From JAXHMB01 sp034521755 (GTDB lineage Bacteria; Bacteroidota; Rhodothermia; Balneolales; Balneolaceae), in assembly GCA_034521755.1 (NCBI GenBank), contig JAXHMB010000001.1, positions 186,001-250,000 of the forward strand: 64,000 bases of DNA, given 5' to 3'. Each line of letters opens with the position of its first letter. Within the stretch, counting starts at the first letter, position 1. The notes under the pieces were generated by a model, which worked only from the letters and a program-made list of their open reading frames with translations, did not search any database and had not been told where the DNA came from. The translations under genes were made by a program, and so were the position numbers. Positions 55,372 to 64,000 of this stretch are shown here, piece after piece.

Positions 55372-55974
55372 TTAGCCCCTGAAATTCTTACGCTCAATAA
55401 TTTTCTTAATTTTCTTATTACCGATCCAGACCTTTTGGTTGGTCTCTACGTTAATCATTTCAAGATTTACCGTATAAAAGACGGCTACCGTTCTTTTGTC
55501 TACCGTTTCTTCAGTGATGGAATTCATATTGCCAATCATCATGAAATCGGCACCCAGCTCTTTAGCCATCTCCTTGGTCGTTTCGTAGGAAGCGTAATTC
55601 TGCTGTTCGCGTCGTTCTTCACGAATCTGCCGGCGTTCATCGCTGCTGGCTACAACGGATACTTTGCCGGTATTCACAAAGGCACGCTCCATTTCTTTGG
55701 TGAATACTTCGGTGTCAATATGCTCCATGGTTTCATTGCGAACATTACCTACAATGACTACCGGTGGCTTGCCATGAGATCTGTTCCACTGTTCCAGCCA
55801 GGGTTTTGCCACTACGTCAGAGATCATCTCTTCGGCTACCATCCGGGCGTCAGTGTCGTTCCATTTACCGGAAAAGTCTGTTTGAGTGCCGGGATCTACA
55901 CGGCTGATGTCCTGGGAGGGGCGGCAGCCTGCGATAAGTGCAAATGCAAATAATACAATACTTAGTTTTTTCAT
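55372..55974 (-). CDS. LpoB-like outer-membrane lipoprotein
   Basis: 200 residues. Lipobox LIAGC at about residues 13-17 after a short signal (MKKLSIVLFAFA). The body matches the LpoB/YcfM family, which in enterobacteria activates the class A penicillin-binding protein PBP1b: VVIVGNVRNETMEHIDTEVF and KELGADFMMIGNMNSIT are typical. It follows the COG3014-like lipoprotein gene on the same strand; this LpoB/COG3014 pairing is widespread in diderms. No class A PBP gene is in the window. Confidence 0.87.
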   Translation of the reverse strand: MKKLSIVLFAFALIAGCRPSQDISRVDPGTQTDFSGKWNDTDARMVAEEMISDVVAKPWLEQWNRSHGKPPVVIVGNVRNETMEHIDTEVFTKEMERAFVNTGKVSVVASSDERRQIREERREQQNYASYETTKEMAKELGADFMMIGNMNSITEETVDKRTVAVFYTVNLEMINVETNQKVWIGNKKIKKIIERKNFRG

Positions 55975-56015
55975 AGTTTTGGATTTTTTATTGGTAATTT
56001 TCAGTTGGTTTAAGA

Positions 56016-57380
56016 TTAATTCCAGTATAAAGTTTCGATGAGTTCAAGATCATTATAAGAAGAAACACTAAATTGTTTTCTCTGGGTAAAGAGCAGTTTT
56101 CCACGGCTGTCATAATACTTTATTTCGGCATGGTGATCGCCGGGAGGAAGCCCTACTACGTTGGCATAGGCTTTTCCGGGCATGGTTTGCCAGCTTCTCA
56201 AGTCGGCCTTTTCGGAGAATTCCTGCCCAATTTTGCCAAAGATATTTAAAACTTTTCCCAGCCCTTTATTTTCTTTCTTCACTTCATTACTGATCACATT
56301 TGTGCCAATGGCTTTTACCAGTGATCGTGCAAAGGCCCGTGCATAAATAATGGGTTCTTTAACTTTGTACATCTCTTTGGCTACTACGTCCATCTCTTCC
56401 ATAAGATAGAGGGGAGCCGCCAGCGTGTCATCAAATATAACCTCTACACGATTTACTCGGGTTTGATAGAGATGTAGGCTGGGCAGCGAAAATTTCAGGT
56501 ACAGGTCTTTTTCATCAAGATAAACGCGCACATCGTTTTGCCGCTTTATGGGTGCTCGTCCGGCAAAACCGGTGATGAGTACATTATAGTCCCCCGGATT
56601 TTTGATGCGCTGCATAGATTCCCGGTCGGGCTGCTCAAAACTGTAAATATTGGGCTGATCATTAAAGGCTTGCAGCATCTTTTCGTATTCAATACGTGCA
56701 TCGTCAGGCTTGCCTGATTTCGCATAGAGTATCCCTGCAAGGTAATGACTAAAGGCACTGTTTTGAATATTTGACTTGCCGGTTTTCCATTCGGTTTGCT
56801 CCAGCGTATCTACTTTTGCCAGCGCTTCGGCAAGTCCTTTGTATTTAAGTTCCAGCTGTGAAAGCTTAAATGCCATGCGCCGCGCTTCTACCAGGGCCGC
56901 ATCAAAATTGTTCTGGTGAATAAAGTTCAGGCTCTTGAAAGCATTCAGGTAAATATCTTCGTAGGCTTCGCCGTCGTAGGCCAGGGAATTGTCGTTGGTG
57001 ATAAGAAAAGAGGCAAGTCCGCGCGAGATGCTCTTGGTATACAGCCGGTCCATTTCTTCTTCGGCCTGGGTAAAGTGCGTAGAGCTAGAATCATAATCGC
57101 TGCTGAAGTGCTTGGCCATACCCAGTTCAAGATTATAGAGTACTTCTTCTTTAGACCGATAGACATCTTTACGCTTATACTTTTCAAGCAGCTCAACAGT
57201 CTGATCAAAGTCGCGTGCGGCAAAAGAAGAACGCAGATTATGCTGAGCATCATCCAGCTGGTAGGACCCACAACCGTTTAACAACAGCAAAAAGCTCAAT
57301 AGCAAAAGGCTATGGCCGAAATATAGTTTGATATGTAGGGTAAAAAGTCTATCCATCCTGATAATTGTCTTTGCGCTCAT
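56016..57380 (-). CDS. COG3014-like lipoprotein
   Basis: About 454 residues. The hydrophobic start and lipobox LLNGC (near residues 35-38) mark a lipoprotein, although the exact start is uncertain: ATGs at 57380 and 57356 and a TTG at 57383 are in frame, none with a strong ribosome-binding site. TPR-like helices in the first half (FDQTVELLEKYKRKDVYRS, YLAGILYAKSGKPDDARIEY) precede a beta-rich region. COG3014 proteins are commonly encoded next to LpoB and are thought to act in the envelope. Divergent from the Ig-like lipoprotein gene. Confidence 0.75.
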   Translation of the reverse strand: MSAKTIIRMDRLFTLHIKLYFGHSLLLLSFLLLLNGCGSYQLDDAQHNLRSSFAARDFDQTVELLEKYKRKDVYRSKEEVLYNLELGMAKHFSSDYDSSSTHFTQAEEEMDRLYTKSISRGLASFLITNDNSLAYDGEAYEDIYLNAFKSLNFIHQNNFDAALVEARRMAFKLSQLELKYKGLAEALAKVDTLEQTEWKTGKSNIQNSAFSHYLAGILYAKSGKPDDARIEYEKMLQAFNDQPNIYSFEQPDRESMQRIKNPGDYNVLITGFAGRAPIKRQNDVRVYLDEKDLYLKFSLPSLHLYQTRVNRVEVIFDDTLAAPLYLMEEMDVVAKEMYKVKEPIIYARAFARSLVKAIGTNVISNEVKKENKGLGKVLNIFGKIGQEFSEKADLRSWQTMPGKAYANVVGLPPGDHHAEIKYYDSRGKLLFTQRKQFSVSSYNDLELIETLYWN

Positions 57381-57464
57381 CAACGTAATTAATGATAAGG
57401 TATTTTCTAATTATGAGACAATCAATTGCTGTAAATTTTCACCTACACTCTACTATAGTTTTGT

Positions 57465-57472
57465 TATATTTG
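57465..57472 (+). promoter_or_regulatory. Candidate -7 element (TATATTTG) for the Ig-like/MprF operon
   Basis: TATATTTG exactly matches TAnnTTTG, 35 bases before the GTG start at 57507. No clear -33 element at ideal spacing. Confidence 0.4.
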
Positions 57473-57506
57473 CTCGTTATTTACGAAAGTTAATCTGCTT
57501 AGGTTC

Positions 57507-59126
57507 GTGATCAATTTTTTTAGAATATCTTTAATGGCAAGCATAGCCGCTATCGCATTTTCATGCGCTACGCCAACCTCTCCAACGGGAGGTCCACCGG
57601 ACAAGCAGGGTCCTGAAATTGTTAGTACTACTCCCGAGACAGGAACTACTAACTTTGAGGGCCGTAGTATTGAACTGGTATTTTCTGAGTTTGTAGACCG
57701 CGCTTCTCTCCGACAGGCTATAACTATTGAACCCGATCTTGATATTGATTACGAGCTGGACTGGGGACGTAAGTCAGTGGAAATTGAATTCGAGAGTCAG
57801 CTGCCGGATCTTACTACGCTTATTATTTCTATTGGAAGTACGCTTAAAGATGTTCGAGGCAACAAGCTGGCTCGTCCCATAAAAATAGCTGTCTCTACCG
57901 GACCCGAAATTGATGAGGGTAGGATCTTGGGCCGCATCATTAATGCAGAAACGGGCAAGGGGCGGGAGACCAGCCGTGTACTGTTGTATCGAACACCGGT
58001 AGATCTTGCCGAAAAAGCCAACTACAGTGCAGAAACGGATACCAGCGGCACTTTCCAATTTGAATACCTGCGAGAAGGTACCTACAAGGCTTTTTGGGTG
58101 GATGACCTGAACCGCAATAGGATATGGGATCGAGAAAGGGAGACGGCTCAGCCGTTCTACCAGGAATTTATAGATCTGGAGAAAGCTGAAAGCGATACCT
58201 TGGGCAAGCTGTTTGTGACCAGTCCCGATACTACACGGCCGGCTTTGCAGGGGGTGGGCCTGTTTTCCAGTCAGCGGCTGCGCATGCGGTTTAGTGAAAA
58301 CATCCAAATATCAGACAGTACCGCAATTACCATGACCGATACGCTCGGTAATCGTTATTCCGGGGCTTACCCGCTGTACGTGCTGCCATCTGATCCTTTT
58401 GTGCTTTTTGCTCATAGTGAACAAAGCCTGCATCCCGACAGCAGCTACCGGGTAGAATTAGAGAATATCACAGACCAGGCTGATAATTTTTTAACAAATT
58501 CTTCCGTTTCTTTTACCGGATCGGCGCAGGAAGACACGACCGTTCAGCGTATCATTAAGCGCGACAAGCAGGTTGGAATGTATCCAGACGAATCTATTAT
58601 AGTAACCTATGCCAAGCCTATTTCAGATGCTGCCATACGAGACTCCATCAAAGTAGTGGAGGGTACAGAACTTATTGAAGAATGGGAGGGTATATCTATA
58701 AGCCGCAATAAGTTAACAGTTTCACCCAATAAAGAATGGAAGAGTGGCGTAGACTATGAAATAAGGGTTTGGAATCCTATGGTCAGCGACTTTAAAACGA
58801 TCACCCCCAACATCTGGTTTCCCAATTCACTGGGACGGCTGAACGTAATGCGCGAAGATTCTGCAAGCAGTGATACCTTGGAGCTGAGTATTTACAGTGA
58901 AAACCGGGGAAGGGTAGCCGATACCACCTTTATGAAATCCATAGAGATTGCCCGCCTGCCGGATACCAATTACAGGATTAGGGCTTACATTGACGCCAAT
59001 GGGAATGGCAAATGGGATTTTGGAAGTATAGATCCATATGTTGCCCCGGAGCCTTATTTTATTCGTAACAAGGTGCCTGTAAAAGGTTCTTTTACTGCAG
59101 ACCTGACAATTTCTTTAGAACAATAG
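57507..59126 (+). CDS. Ig-like (SbsA-type) domain lipoprotein
   Basis: 539 residues from a GTG start (an ATG at 57534 is possible). Signal and lipobox IAFSC at about residues 15-19, then PTGGPPDKQGPEIVSTTPE, the start of a bacterial Ig-like/SbsA domain that continues to about 125. Further beta-rich segments follow, including a carboxypeptidase-regulatory-like region (FQFEYLREGTYKAFWVDDLN) with a short acidic D-x-N-x-N-type loop, DLNRNRIWD, and again DANGNGKWDFG near the C terminus. It is probably a surface or periplasmic protein; function unknown. mprF follows after 12 bases. Confidence 0.8.
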   Translation: MINFFRISLMASIAAIAFSCATPTSPTGGPPDKQGPEIVSTTPETGTTNFEGRSIELVFSEFVDRASLRQAITIEPDLDIDYELDWGRKSVEIEFESQLPDLTTLIISIGSTLKDVRGNKLARPIKIAVSTGPEIDEGRILGRIINAETGKGRETSRVLLYRTPVDLAEKANYSAETDTSGTFQFEYLREGTYKAFWVDDLNRNRIWDRERETAQPFYQEFIDLEKAESDTLGKLFVTSPDTTRPALQGVGLFSSQRLRMRFSENIQISDSTAITMTDTLGNRYSGAYPLYVLPSDPFVLFAHSEQSLHPDSSYRVELENITDQADNFLTNSSVSFTGSAQEDTTVQRIIKRDKQVGMYPDESIIVTYAKPISDAAIRDSIKVVEGTELIEEWEGISISRNKLTVSPNKEWKSGVDYEIRVWNPMVSDFKTITPNIWFPNSLGRLNVMREDSASSDTLELSIYSENRGRVADTTFMKSIEIARLPDTNYRIRAYIDANGNGKWDFGSIDPYVAPEPYFIRNKVPVKGSFTADLTISLEQ

Positions 59127-59138
59127 AAGGACAGATTT

Positions 59139-61685
59139 TTGAAAGCTAAGCTCAAAAAAATTGCCCCGTTCATCAGTATTGTCTTTTTCGGGATTGCTGT
59201 ATGGTTTCTGGACCAAGAGCTGCGCAAGTATGACCTGTCTGAAATAACCGAACAACTTGCAGCCATTCCCGATATCTATATTCTTTTTTCAGTTATTCTG
59301 TCGCTGCTCAGCTATTTAGTGCTGACGGCTTATGATGGGCTTGGCGTAACTTATATCGGCGAAAACCTTGAGCCCAGCAAAGTAATTCGGGCCGGTTTTA
59401 TTGGTTATGCTTTTAGTCACAATATTGGCCTGGCACTAATAACGGGCGGTTCTATCCGCTACCGTATTTACTCGGCCTGGGGCTTTTCGGCCATACAGGT
59501 AACCCAGATTGTAGCTTTCAGTGCTTTTACGCTTTGGATCGGTTTCTGTACCGTAGCAGGGCTGGCACTGCTGCTGGCAACACCCAGTCTCCCGAATGAT
59601 GTCACCATTCCCTTCGGATCATTGCGTGTGCTTGGCAGTGTGCTTCTGGTGATGGTAGTTGGCTACATGATTGCCAGCGCAAAATTGAACAAGGAGATAT
59701 CTTTTAAAAAATGGAGCTTCACCTTTCCCAATTTTGATGTTGCTGTAAAGCAGGTGTTGGTGGCATCTGTGGACTGGCTGATGGCTGCTTCTGTGCTGTA
59801 TGTGCTTCTGCCGGATGTAGGAATTAATTTCTTCAGCTTTACAGGCGTCTTTTTGCTGGCACAGATTTTAGGCTTATTCAGTCAGGTTCCCGGCGGACTG
59901 GGCGTCTTTGAGTCGGTTATGCTGCTCTACCTGACCAACTTTATGGAAGGATCGCAAGTACTGGGCATCATGGTGTTGTACCGGGTGGTGTACTATATTT
60001 TACCGTTGCTGCTGGCTATGATTATCCTTGCTTACCAGGAATATAAAACCAACGAAGAAGTGATGCAGGAGCTGGGGCAGAAGGCAGCCAACTGGTTCCC
60101 GCGCATTGTGCCCGAAGTGCTGAGCGTTTCCATTTTTATAGGGGGTGCCATTCTGCTTTTTTCAGGCTATATGCCTTCAGAAGTGCCCCGAATGGAGTGG
60201 CTGCAAAACTTTTTACCGCTGCCGGTCATTGAGATGTCACACTTTTTTGCCAGCCTGGTGGGGGCCGCGTTGTTGATACTGGCACGAAGCCTGCAGCACC
60301 GAATAGAAGGAGCCTATTACCTGACGATAGTCATGCTGGTATTTGGAATCCTGTTTTCGCTGCTAAAAGGTGGGGACTATGAAGAAGCCATTATCCTTAC
60401 CATTATGCTTGCCGCATTAATTCCATGTAAAGCAGAGTTTCACCGAAAAACTTCACTATTTGACCAGCAGCTGTCATTCGGATGGATTGCACTCGTGCTG
60501 ATGGTAATATTCAGCGCCTTTTGGCTGGGCACTTTTTCGCTCCGTAATATTGAATATCAGAAAGAAGTGTGGTGGCAGTTTACGCTGCTGGGTGATGCGC
60601 CCCGCTACCTGCGTGCTACGGTAGGTATTCTGGGTTTCACCATCATATTTGGACTGGTTAAACTGTTAAAACCGCGTCGTCGCAGAATCGACAAGCCGGA
60701 TGAAGACGAACTTAAGATTGCTGAAGAAATTCTGATGGATTGTCCCCGTACCAAGTCTAATATTGTGCTGCTGGGAGATAAGGAGCTGATGTTTGGGCCG
60801 GAGAAAATGAGCTTTTTGATGTATGCCCATGAAGGCAAAAGCAGTATCGTTATGGGTGACCCGGTAGGCGATGAATCCGAGATAGAGGAATTGCTTTGGG
60901 AGTATAAGGAGATGTGCGATTATGAAAATATGCAGCCCGTTTTTTACCAGGCCAGCGACAAATACCTCAATTATTATGTAGACCTTGGCCTTTCTCTGCT
61001 TAAGCTGGGAGAACAGGCTCGCGTAAAACTTTCCGGCTTTAATCTGCAGGATGAAAAATACCGGGAGCTGAACCATCAAAGGGCCTCATTTTTGAATGAC
61101 GGCTATGAGTATGAGGTCATACCCAGGGAAGAAGTGAAGCATCATTTTGTAGAGCTTAAAGAAATTTCTGACGCCTGGATTGAAGCAAAAGATGTTACCG
61201 AGCGCGGCTATGCCCACGGTGTGTTCGAAGCCGAGTACATGCAGCGCTTTCCCATTGCTGTCATTCGCAGAGAGGGACAAATTGTGGCCTTTGCCAATAT
61301 ATGGACCGGTGCCAACCATTATGAAGTTGCTTACGATCTGCTCCGCCATGCACCTAAAGTGAATAAGGATGTCATTGACTTCCTGCTCATCGAGATGATG
61401 CTCTGGGGCAAAGAGCAGGGCTATGCTTGGTTTGATATGGGTATTGCCCCGCTTTCGGGCATGGACAACCAGCAGTTTTCCATGCGATGGAGCAAGGTGG
61501 CCGACTTTGTGTACACCTACGGCGATACGCTGTACAACTTTAAAGAGGTGCGCAAATACCGAGAGAAATTTCACCCGGTGTGGGAACCTCGCTTTTTGGC
61601 TACACCCGGAGGAATATCCATCCCGGGCGTGCTATCCAACCTTACCTCGCTTATTTCCGGCGGCTTTCGGGTAATGGTGAAGTGA
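59139..61685 (+). CDS. mprF: Bifunctional lysylphosphatidylglycerol flippase/synthetase MprF
   Basis: Membrane protein with a flippase domain and an aminoacyl transferase domain, 848 residues, full MprF length. The TTG start is preceded by AGAAGGA at good spacing. The N-terminal flippase (about 1-510) has 12-14 hydrophobic segments (SHNIGLALITGGSIRYRIY, FSQVPGGLGVFESVMLLYLTN). The C-terminal GNAT-like synthase (about 535-848) includes VMGDPVGDESEIEELLWEY, ASDKYLNYYVDLGLSLLKLG and FDMGIAPLSGMDNQQFS. It adds an amino acid from aminoacyl-tRNA to phosphatidylglycerol and flips it, giving resistance to cationic peptides. The amino acid (Lys or Ala) is not determined. Confidence 0.92.
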   Translation: MKAKLKKIAPFISIVFFGIAVWFLDQELRKYDLSEITEQLAAIPDIYILFSVILSLLSYLVLTAYDGLGVTYIGENLEPSKVIRAGFIGYAFSHNIGLALITGGSIRYRIYSAWGFSAIQVTQIVAFSAFTLWIGFCTVAGLALLLATPSLPNDVTIPFGSLRVLGSVLLVMVVGYMIASAKLNKEISFKKWSFTFPNFDVAVKQVLVASVDWLMAASVLYVLLPDVGINFFSFTGVFLLAQILGLFSQVPGGLGVFESVMLLYLTNFMEGSQVLGIMVLYRVVYYILPLLLAMIILAYQEYKTNEEVMQELGQKAANWFPRIVPEVLSVSIFIGGAILLFSGYMPSEVPRMEWLQNFLPLPVIEMSHFFASLVGAALLILARSLQHRIEGAYYLTIVMLVFGILFSLLKGGDYEEAIILTIMLAALIPCKAEFHRKTSLFDQQLSFGWIALVLMVIFSAFWLGTFSLRNIEYQKEVWWQFTLLGDAPRYLRATVGILGFTIIFGLVKLLKPRRRRIDKPDEDELKIAEEILMDCPRTKSNIVLLGDKELMFGPEKMSFLMYAHEGKSSIVMGDPVGDESEIEELLWEYKEMCDYENMQPVFYQASDKYLNYYVDLGLSLLKLGEQARVKLSGFNLQDEKYRELNHQRASFLNDGYEYEVIPREEVKHHFVELKEISDAWIEAKDVTERGYAHGVFEAEYMQRFPIAVIRREGQIVAFANIWTGANHYEVAYDLLRHAPKVNKDVIDFLLIEMMLWGKEQGYAWFDMGIAPLSGMDNQQFSMRWSKVADFVYTYGDTLYNFKEVRKYREKFHPVWEPRFLATPGGISIPGVLSNLTSLISGGFRVMVK

Positions 61686-61723
61686 GGAGTGAAGACTGAT
61701 TGACCACCACAGACTATAGAACC

Positions 61724-61790
61724 TGTCATTGTGAGCTTAACCAATGGCTGTCAACCTGAGCCCCGAATGCTCGGGTAAAGATCTCTGTAC
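61724..61790. repeat. Degenerate intergenic repeat with hairpin
   Basis: GTCATTGTGAGC (61724-61735) and GTCAACCTGAGCCCCGAATG (from 61750) are two related openings of a repeat type common between genes in these bacteria. A CCCGA/TCGGG hairpin lies at 61762-61775. Related GTCATTCCGAGCGAAG occurs at 62550. Confidence 0.5.
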
Positions 61791-61902
61791 ACCAAGCAAC
61801 GGACGGAAATGTGACATCACCCTTCAAATTAAAAGCTCATCTTAGGATGTAAACAGTTTTTGTTGTTAATTAGGCTACACTTATAACTAAATAATAGGGG
61901 AT

Positions 61903-62427
61903 ATGATGATAGGATATATACGTACAATGAAATTTCTTACCTTTTGCTGCATGGTAATGCTGCTGGGATGTCAGCCTAAAGATACTACGGTGACATCCAA
62001 CGGAAAGGTATTATTGGGAGAGCAGGCCGGCAGTGAATTTGTGATTGCCGCCGGTGATGAAGACGAGAAAATGATGGAAACTATTGAAGCGTTTAATAAC
62101 ATGGATATGGATGGGCTCTGGGAACACATGGCAGACACAGTTACCTTTCATATGGCGGATGGCTTTGAAGGTCCTTTTACCAAAGAGATGATGGCAGGAT
62201 TTATGGCAGAAGCTGATTCCGTACAGTGGGAAGTCATGTCGATCATACCGGTTCAGGCCAAAGGCAGCAACAGCGTGAGAGTATTGCTGGACAGCCACGA
62301 GAAAATCTACATGAAAGATGGTTCTGTGGTAGATAAAAAACTTTTTGAAGAGTTTATCTTTGAGGAGGGAACCGTGGTAAAGATTCGTCAGTGGGATGCC
62401 GCAACCGCTATGGAGGGATCTGAATAG
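61903..62427 (+). CDS. Small lipoprotein, possibly SnoaL/NTF2-like
   Basis: 174 residues. Lipobox VMLLGC at about residues 17-22 and a following EAFNNMDMDGLWEHMADTV that resembles an NTF2-like opening; the rest (FMAEADSVQWEVMSIIPVQ, EEFIFEEGTVVKIRQWDA) fits the same fold. Three starts are possible (61903, 61906, 61927); GGGG at 61897-61900 best suits 61906. Not recognised more precisely. It follows the repeat-containing gap after mprF and ends before a clear terminator. Confidence 0.65.
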   Translation: MMIGYIRTMKFLTFCCMVMLLGCQPKDTTVTSNGKVLLGEQAGSEFVIAAGDEDEKMMETIEAFNNMDMDGLWEHMADTVTFHMADGFEGPFTKEMMAGFMAEADSVQWEVMSIIPVQAKGSNSVRVLLDSHEKIYMKDGSVVDKKLFEEFIFEEGTVVKIRQWDAATAMEGSE

Positions 62428-62456
62428 CCTTTACTTACTATTCTTGTTAGAATTAC

Positions 62457-62491
62457 AATAGTGCAGGTTTTAGGCCTGCACTATTTTTTTG
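62457..62491 (+). terminator. Rho-independent terminator after the small lipoprotein gene
   Basis: AATAGTGCAGG-TTTTAGG-CCTGCACTATT is an 11-bp perfect stem followed by a T run. Confidence 0.92.
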
Positions 62492-62549
62492 ATCCCTATT
62501 AAAATAATTTTCCTACCAACACTTACTATCCTGATCTTAAGCAAAGGCT

Positions 62550-62772
62550 GTCATTCCGAGCGAAGTGAAACACTGTGCCGCAATCTCCTTAACTATTATA
62601 CTTCTCATTTTTTTTATCCATGTCATCCTGTCCGCCAGCCCTTGTGGAATCCCGCAAAGCGGGGCCAGATAATGGCATTCCACGGGGCCAGTCGGCGGAT
62701 CAGGATCTGAAGCAGGTTGTCCACAATTCGTGGTACAGCCTACGTAGCTATGCTACTTTGGCGTAGTAGGCC
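62550..62772. repeat. Cluster of palindromic intergenic repeats
   Basis: This 540-base gap holds no gene. In order: GTCATTCCGAGCGAAGTGAA (62550-62569), an inverted repeat with arms ATCCTGTCCGCC (62625-62636) and GGCGGATCAGGAT (62694-62706) enclosing CCCGC-AAA-GCGGG (62651-62663), CCAC/GTGG (62721-62733), and GCCTACGTAGC (62738-62748) with GCGTAGTAGGC (62761-62771). The elements look like REP-type repeats rather than a promoter. No transposase is nearby. Confidence 0.6.
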
Positions 62773-62965
62773 CTTGATTTTTTAGCCCCTTTTGTACCGT
62801 GTCCGACTACTGGCGGATCAAGGCAAAAGGGGCATAAGAAACTGTAGGTATGCTGTCTGGTTAATTTATTTAAAAGTATTCTTTCATCTCTTTTTACCTG
62901 TTGCCTTTTTCATATTTATATACTTTATTTCATGTGTAATTTCATATAATATTGAAGGACAAGAC

Positions 62966-63613
62966 ATGAAAAAGCTCACAGACAAACAATCCGCGCTCTG
63001 GGAATACATCATTAACTACATTGAAAGCTATTCCCAATTTCCTGCTTATGCCGACATGCAGGAAGCATTCGGCTACAACTCATCCAACAGCATATACCAG
63101 CACCTGCATGCGCTGGAAAAGAAAAACTACCTCACCAAATCCGGGAAAGGGAATTATGATGTGCACCCGACAAAACGCTCCGAGCTGAAGGGCTTTTTCC
63201 CGGGCATCCCGGTGAAGGGACACATAGCCGCAGGAGGGATGCACGAAGCCATACAAGAAAATCTGGGCCACCTGCCGGTAGAAATATACCCGGCAAAGTC
63301 TGACCACTATTTTGCCCTTATTGTGGACGGCGACAGCATGATTGATGCCGACATCCGTGACGGCGACTATATTATTATTGACCCGCGTGAACCCAACGAC
63401 GGTGAAATAGGGGCCATTTTATATAATGGTGAAACCACGCTTAAAACCATCCGCAAGCGGAGCGACGGGGTGGTGCTGCAGCCCGAAAATGAACACTATC
63501 AGCCTATTCATATTACACCGCATGAATGGGAAGAGGTAAAAGTGTTTGGCACGCTGGTGGGCAAAGCCTGGAAAAAGAAAGACAAGTGGGGCGTTATTTT
63601 TAGAATGAACTAA
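62966..63613 (+). CDS. LexA-type SOS repressor
   Basis: 215 residues from the ATG at 62966; GAAGGA lies just upstream. N-terminal winged helix (about 1-65, LTDKQSALWEYIINYIESYS then SNSIYQHLHALEKKNYLTK), then the S24 peptidase domain with the self-cleavage Ala-Gly in GHIAAGGMHEA, Ser in VDGDSMIDADIRDGDYI and Lys in TLKTIRK. An in-frame extension to 62792 is probably not translated. The neighbours are not a UmuD/C or ImuB operon, so which genes it controls is unknown. Confidence 0.88.
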   Translation: MKKLTDKQSALWEYIINYIESYSQFPAYADMQEAFGYNSSNSIYQHLHALEKKNYLTKSGKGNYDVHPTKRSELKGFFPGIPVKGHIAAGGMHEAIQENLGHLPVEIYPAKSDHYFALIVDGDSMIDADIRDGDYIIIDPREPNDGEIGAILYNGETTLKTIRKRSDGVVLQPENEHYQPIHITPHEWEEVKVFGTLVGKAWKKKDKWGVIFRMN

Positions 63614-63806
63614 AGACGCATTTTTTGGAGGGGGCTGGAGTCACTTTTAGCTAGAAAAACAGGAGTACAGATAACATGACCAATAAAGGCTTTCTAAAGC
63701 AGCAACGGCCCTACTTGTATGTTATCCACATAATTTCTAGCATAGAAGTTGTACAAATAAGACTATGTTATATAACTTCCTCAAGAATAACCGATAAGAT
63801 CCATGA

Positions 63807-64000
63807 ATGAAGAAGTATAGGTCACATCTTATTTTGTTCCATAGGGATGCAACCTTAGTAAAATCCCTAAATTTTGATAGGCATAATATTGATCTAGAAG
63901 TTAGTCCTGAACCTACTGGTACTTTTTGGAAATCTAAAGACGGTCGAACTGAATCGTGGAGTAGTGAACCTCAAGAGAGTCCAGCCTCTGATGGAGATAT
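63807..64000 (+). CDS. Hypothetical protein, truncated by the window edge
   Basis: An open frame of 64 residues from the ATG at 63807 (MKKYRSHLILFHRDATLVKS), still open at the last base. It is unrelated to anything I recognise; the visible part is rich in Ser, Glu and Asp (SWSSEPQESPASDGD). No convincing ribosome-binding site precedes it. The 193 bases between lexA and this frame hold nothing I can name. Confidence 0.4.
   Translation, partial: MKKYRSHLILFHRDATLVKSLNFDRHNIDLEVSPEPTGTFWKSKDGRTESWSSEPQESPASDGD

Noticed and set aside
55360..55953. Open frame (197 codons) antisense to the LpoB-like gene
   Set aside because: The lipoprotein on the other strand has a signal, lipobox and family motifs; the antisense frame has none.
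1..64000. CRISPR array, rRNA, tRNA, prophage or defence island
   Set aside because: No regularly spaced direct repeats, no tRNA-like cloverleaf and no recognisable transposase, integrase, phage or restriction gene was seen.

Overview
The window reads as a chromosomal segment of a Gram-negative bacterium of the Bacteroidota/Balneolota type, with mostly core metabolism and maintenance genes. Supporting signs are outer-envelope lipoproteins (an LpoB-like protein, a COG3014-like protein, an Ig-like lipoprotein), a DUF5683 protein encoded after parAB, an aerotolerance (Bat/DUF58) gene set, a bacterial GH3-family protein, and several upstream sequences matching the Bacteroidota -7 promoter element TAnnTTTG. 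The assignment to Balneolota is an inference from gene content; no rRNA or tRNA gene was seen.

Layout. 0-5.5 kb: an MMPL/RND exporter facing the TrkA-TrkH potassium uptake operon. 5.7-8.5 kb: MgtE, then thyA-folA (4-bp overlap). 8.6-14.3 kb: a PAS histidine kinase with an unusual C-terminal tail, an HD phosphohydrolase, a thioesterase, an M42 peptidase and a Sua5/TsaC-type tRNA modification enzyme. 14.3-22.1 kb: mfd, then an aerotolerance gene set (VWA BatA, a BatD-like protein, DUF58) split by a divergent M23 peptidase gene. 22.3-28.4 kb: a small winged-helix protein, alanine dehydrogenase, parA-parB, DUF5683, a LOG-type protein and a TPR protein. 28.6-35.0 kb: transketolase, a SpoIIE-type phosphatase, DNA polymerase I and a DUF2914 protein.

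35.1-40.35 kb: Fur, a long-chain acyl-CoA synthetase, a small membrane protein, DUF1499, a second LOG protein and a cysteine desulfurase. All six are interrupted by single-base insertions or deletions. The same kind of damage returns at 47.2-50.5 kb (acyl-CoA dehydrogenase, SnoaL-like, S9 peptidase, LeuS). Because an essential gene (leuS) is hit, I read most of this as sequence or assembly error rather than gene decay.

40.5-47.6 kb: a fatty-acid catabolic block. It holds a 3-hydroxyacyl-CoA dehydrogenase and then a tight SDR / acyl-CoA dehydrogenase / aminoglycoside-phosphotransferase-like trio that resembles LvaD-LvaC-LvaA of 4-hydroxyacid degradation. Phosphoglycerate kinase and an AidB-like acyl-CoA dehydrogenase follow. 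50.4-63.6 kb: leuS, a CaCA exchanger, GH3, LpoB-like and COG3014-like lipoproteins, an Ig-like lipoprotein followed by MprF, a small lipoprotein, a stretch of palindromic intergenic repeats, and a LexA-type repressor. A hypothetical gene runs off the right edge.

I found no CRISPR array, transposase, phage module or obvious defence island. The most interesting functional lead is the LvaDCA-like trio. The most important practical point is the indel-rich sequence at 35.5-40.35 and 47.2-50.5 kb.
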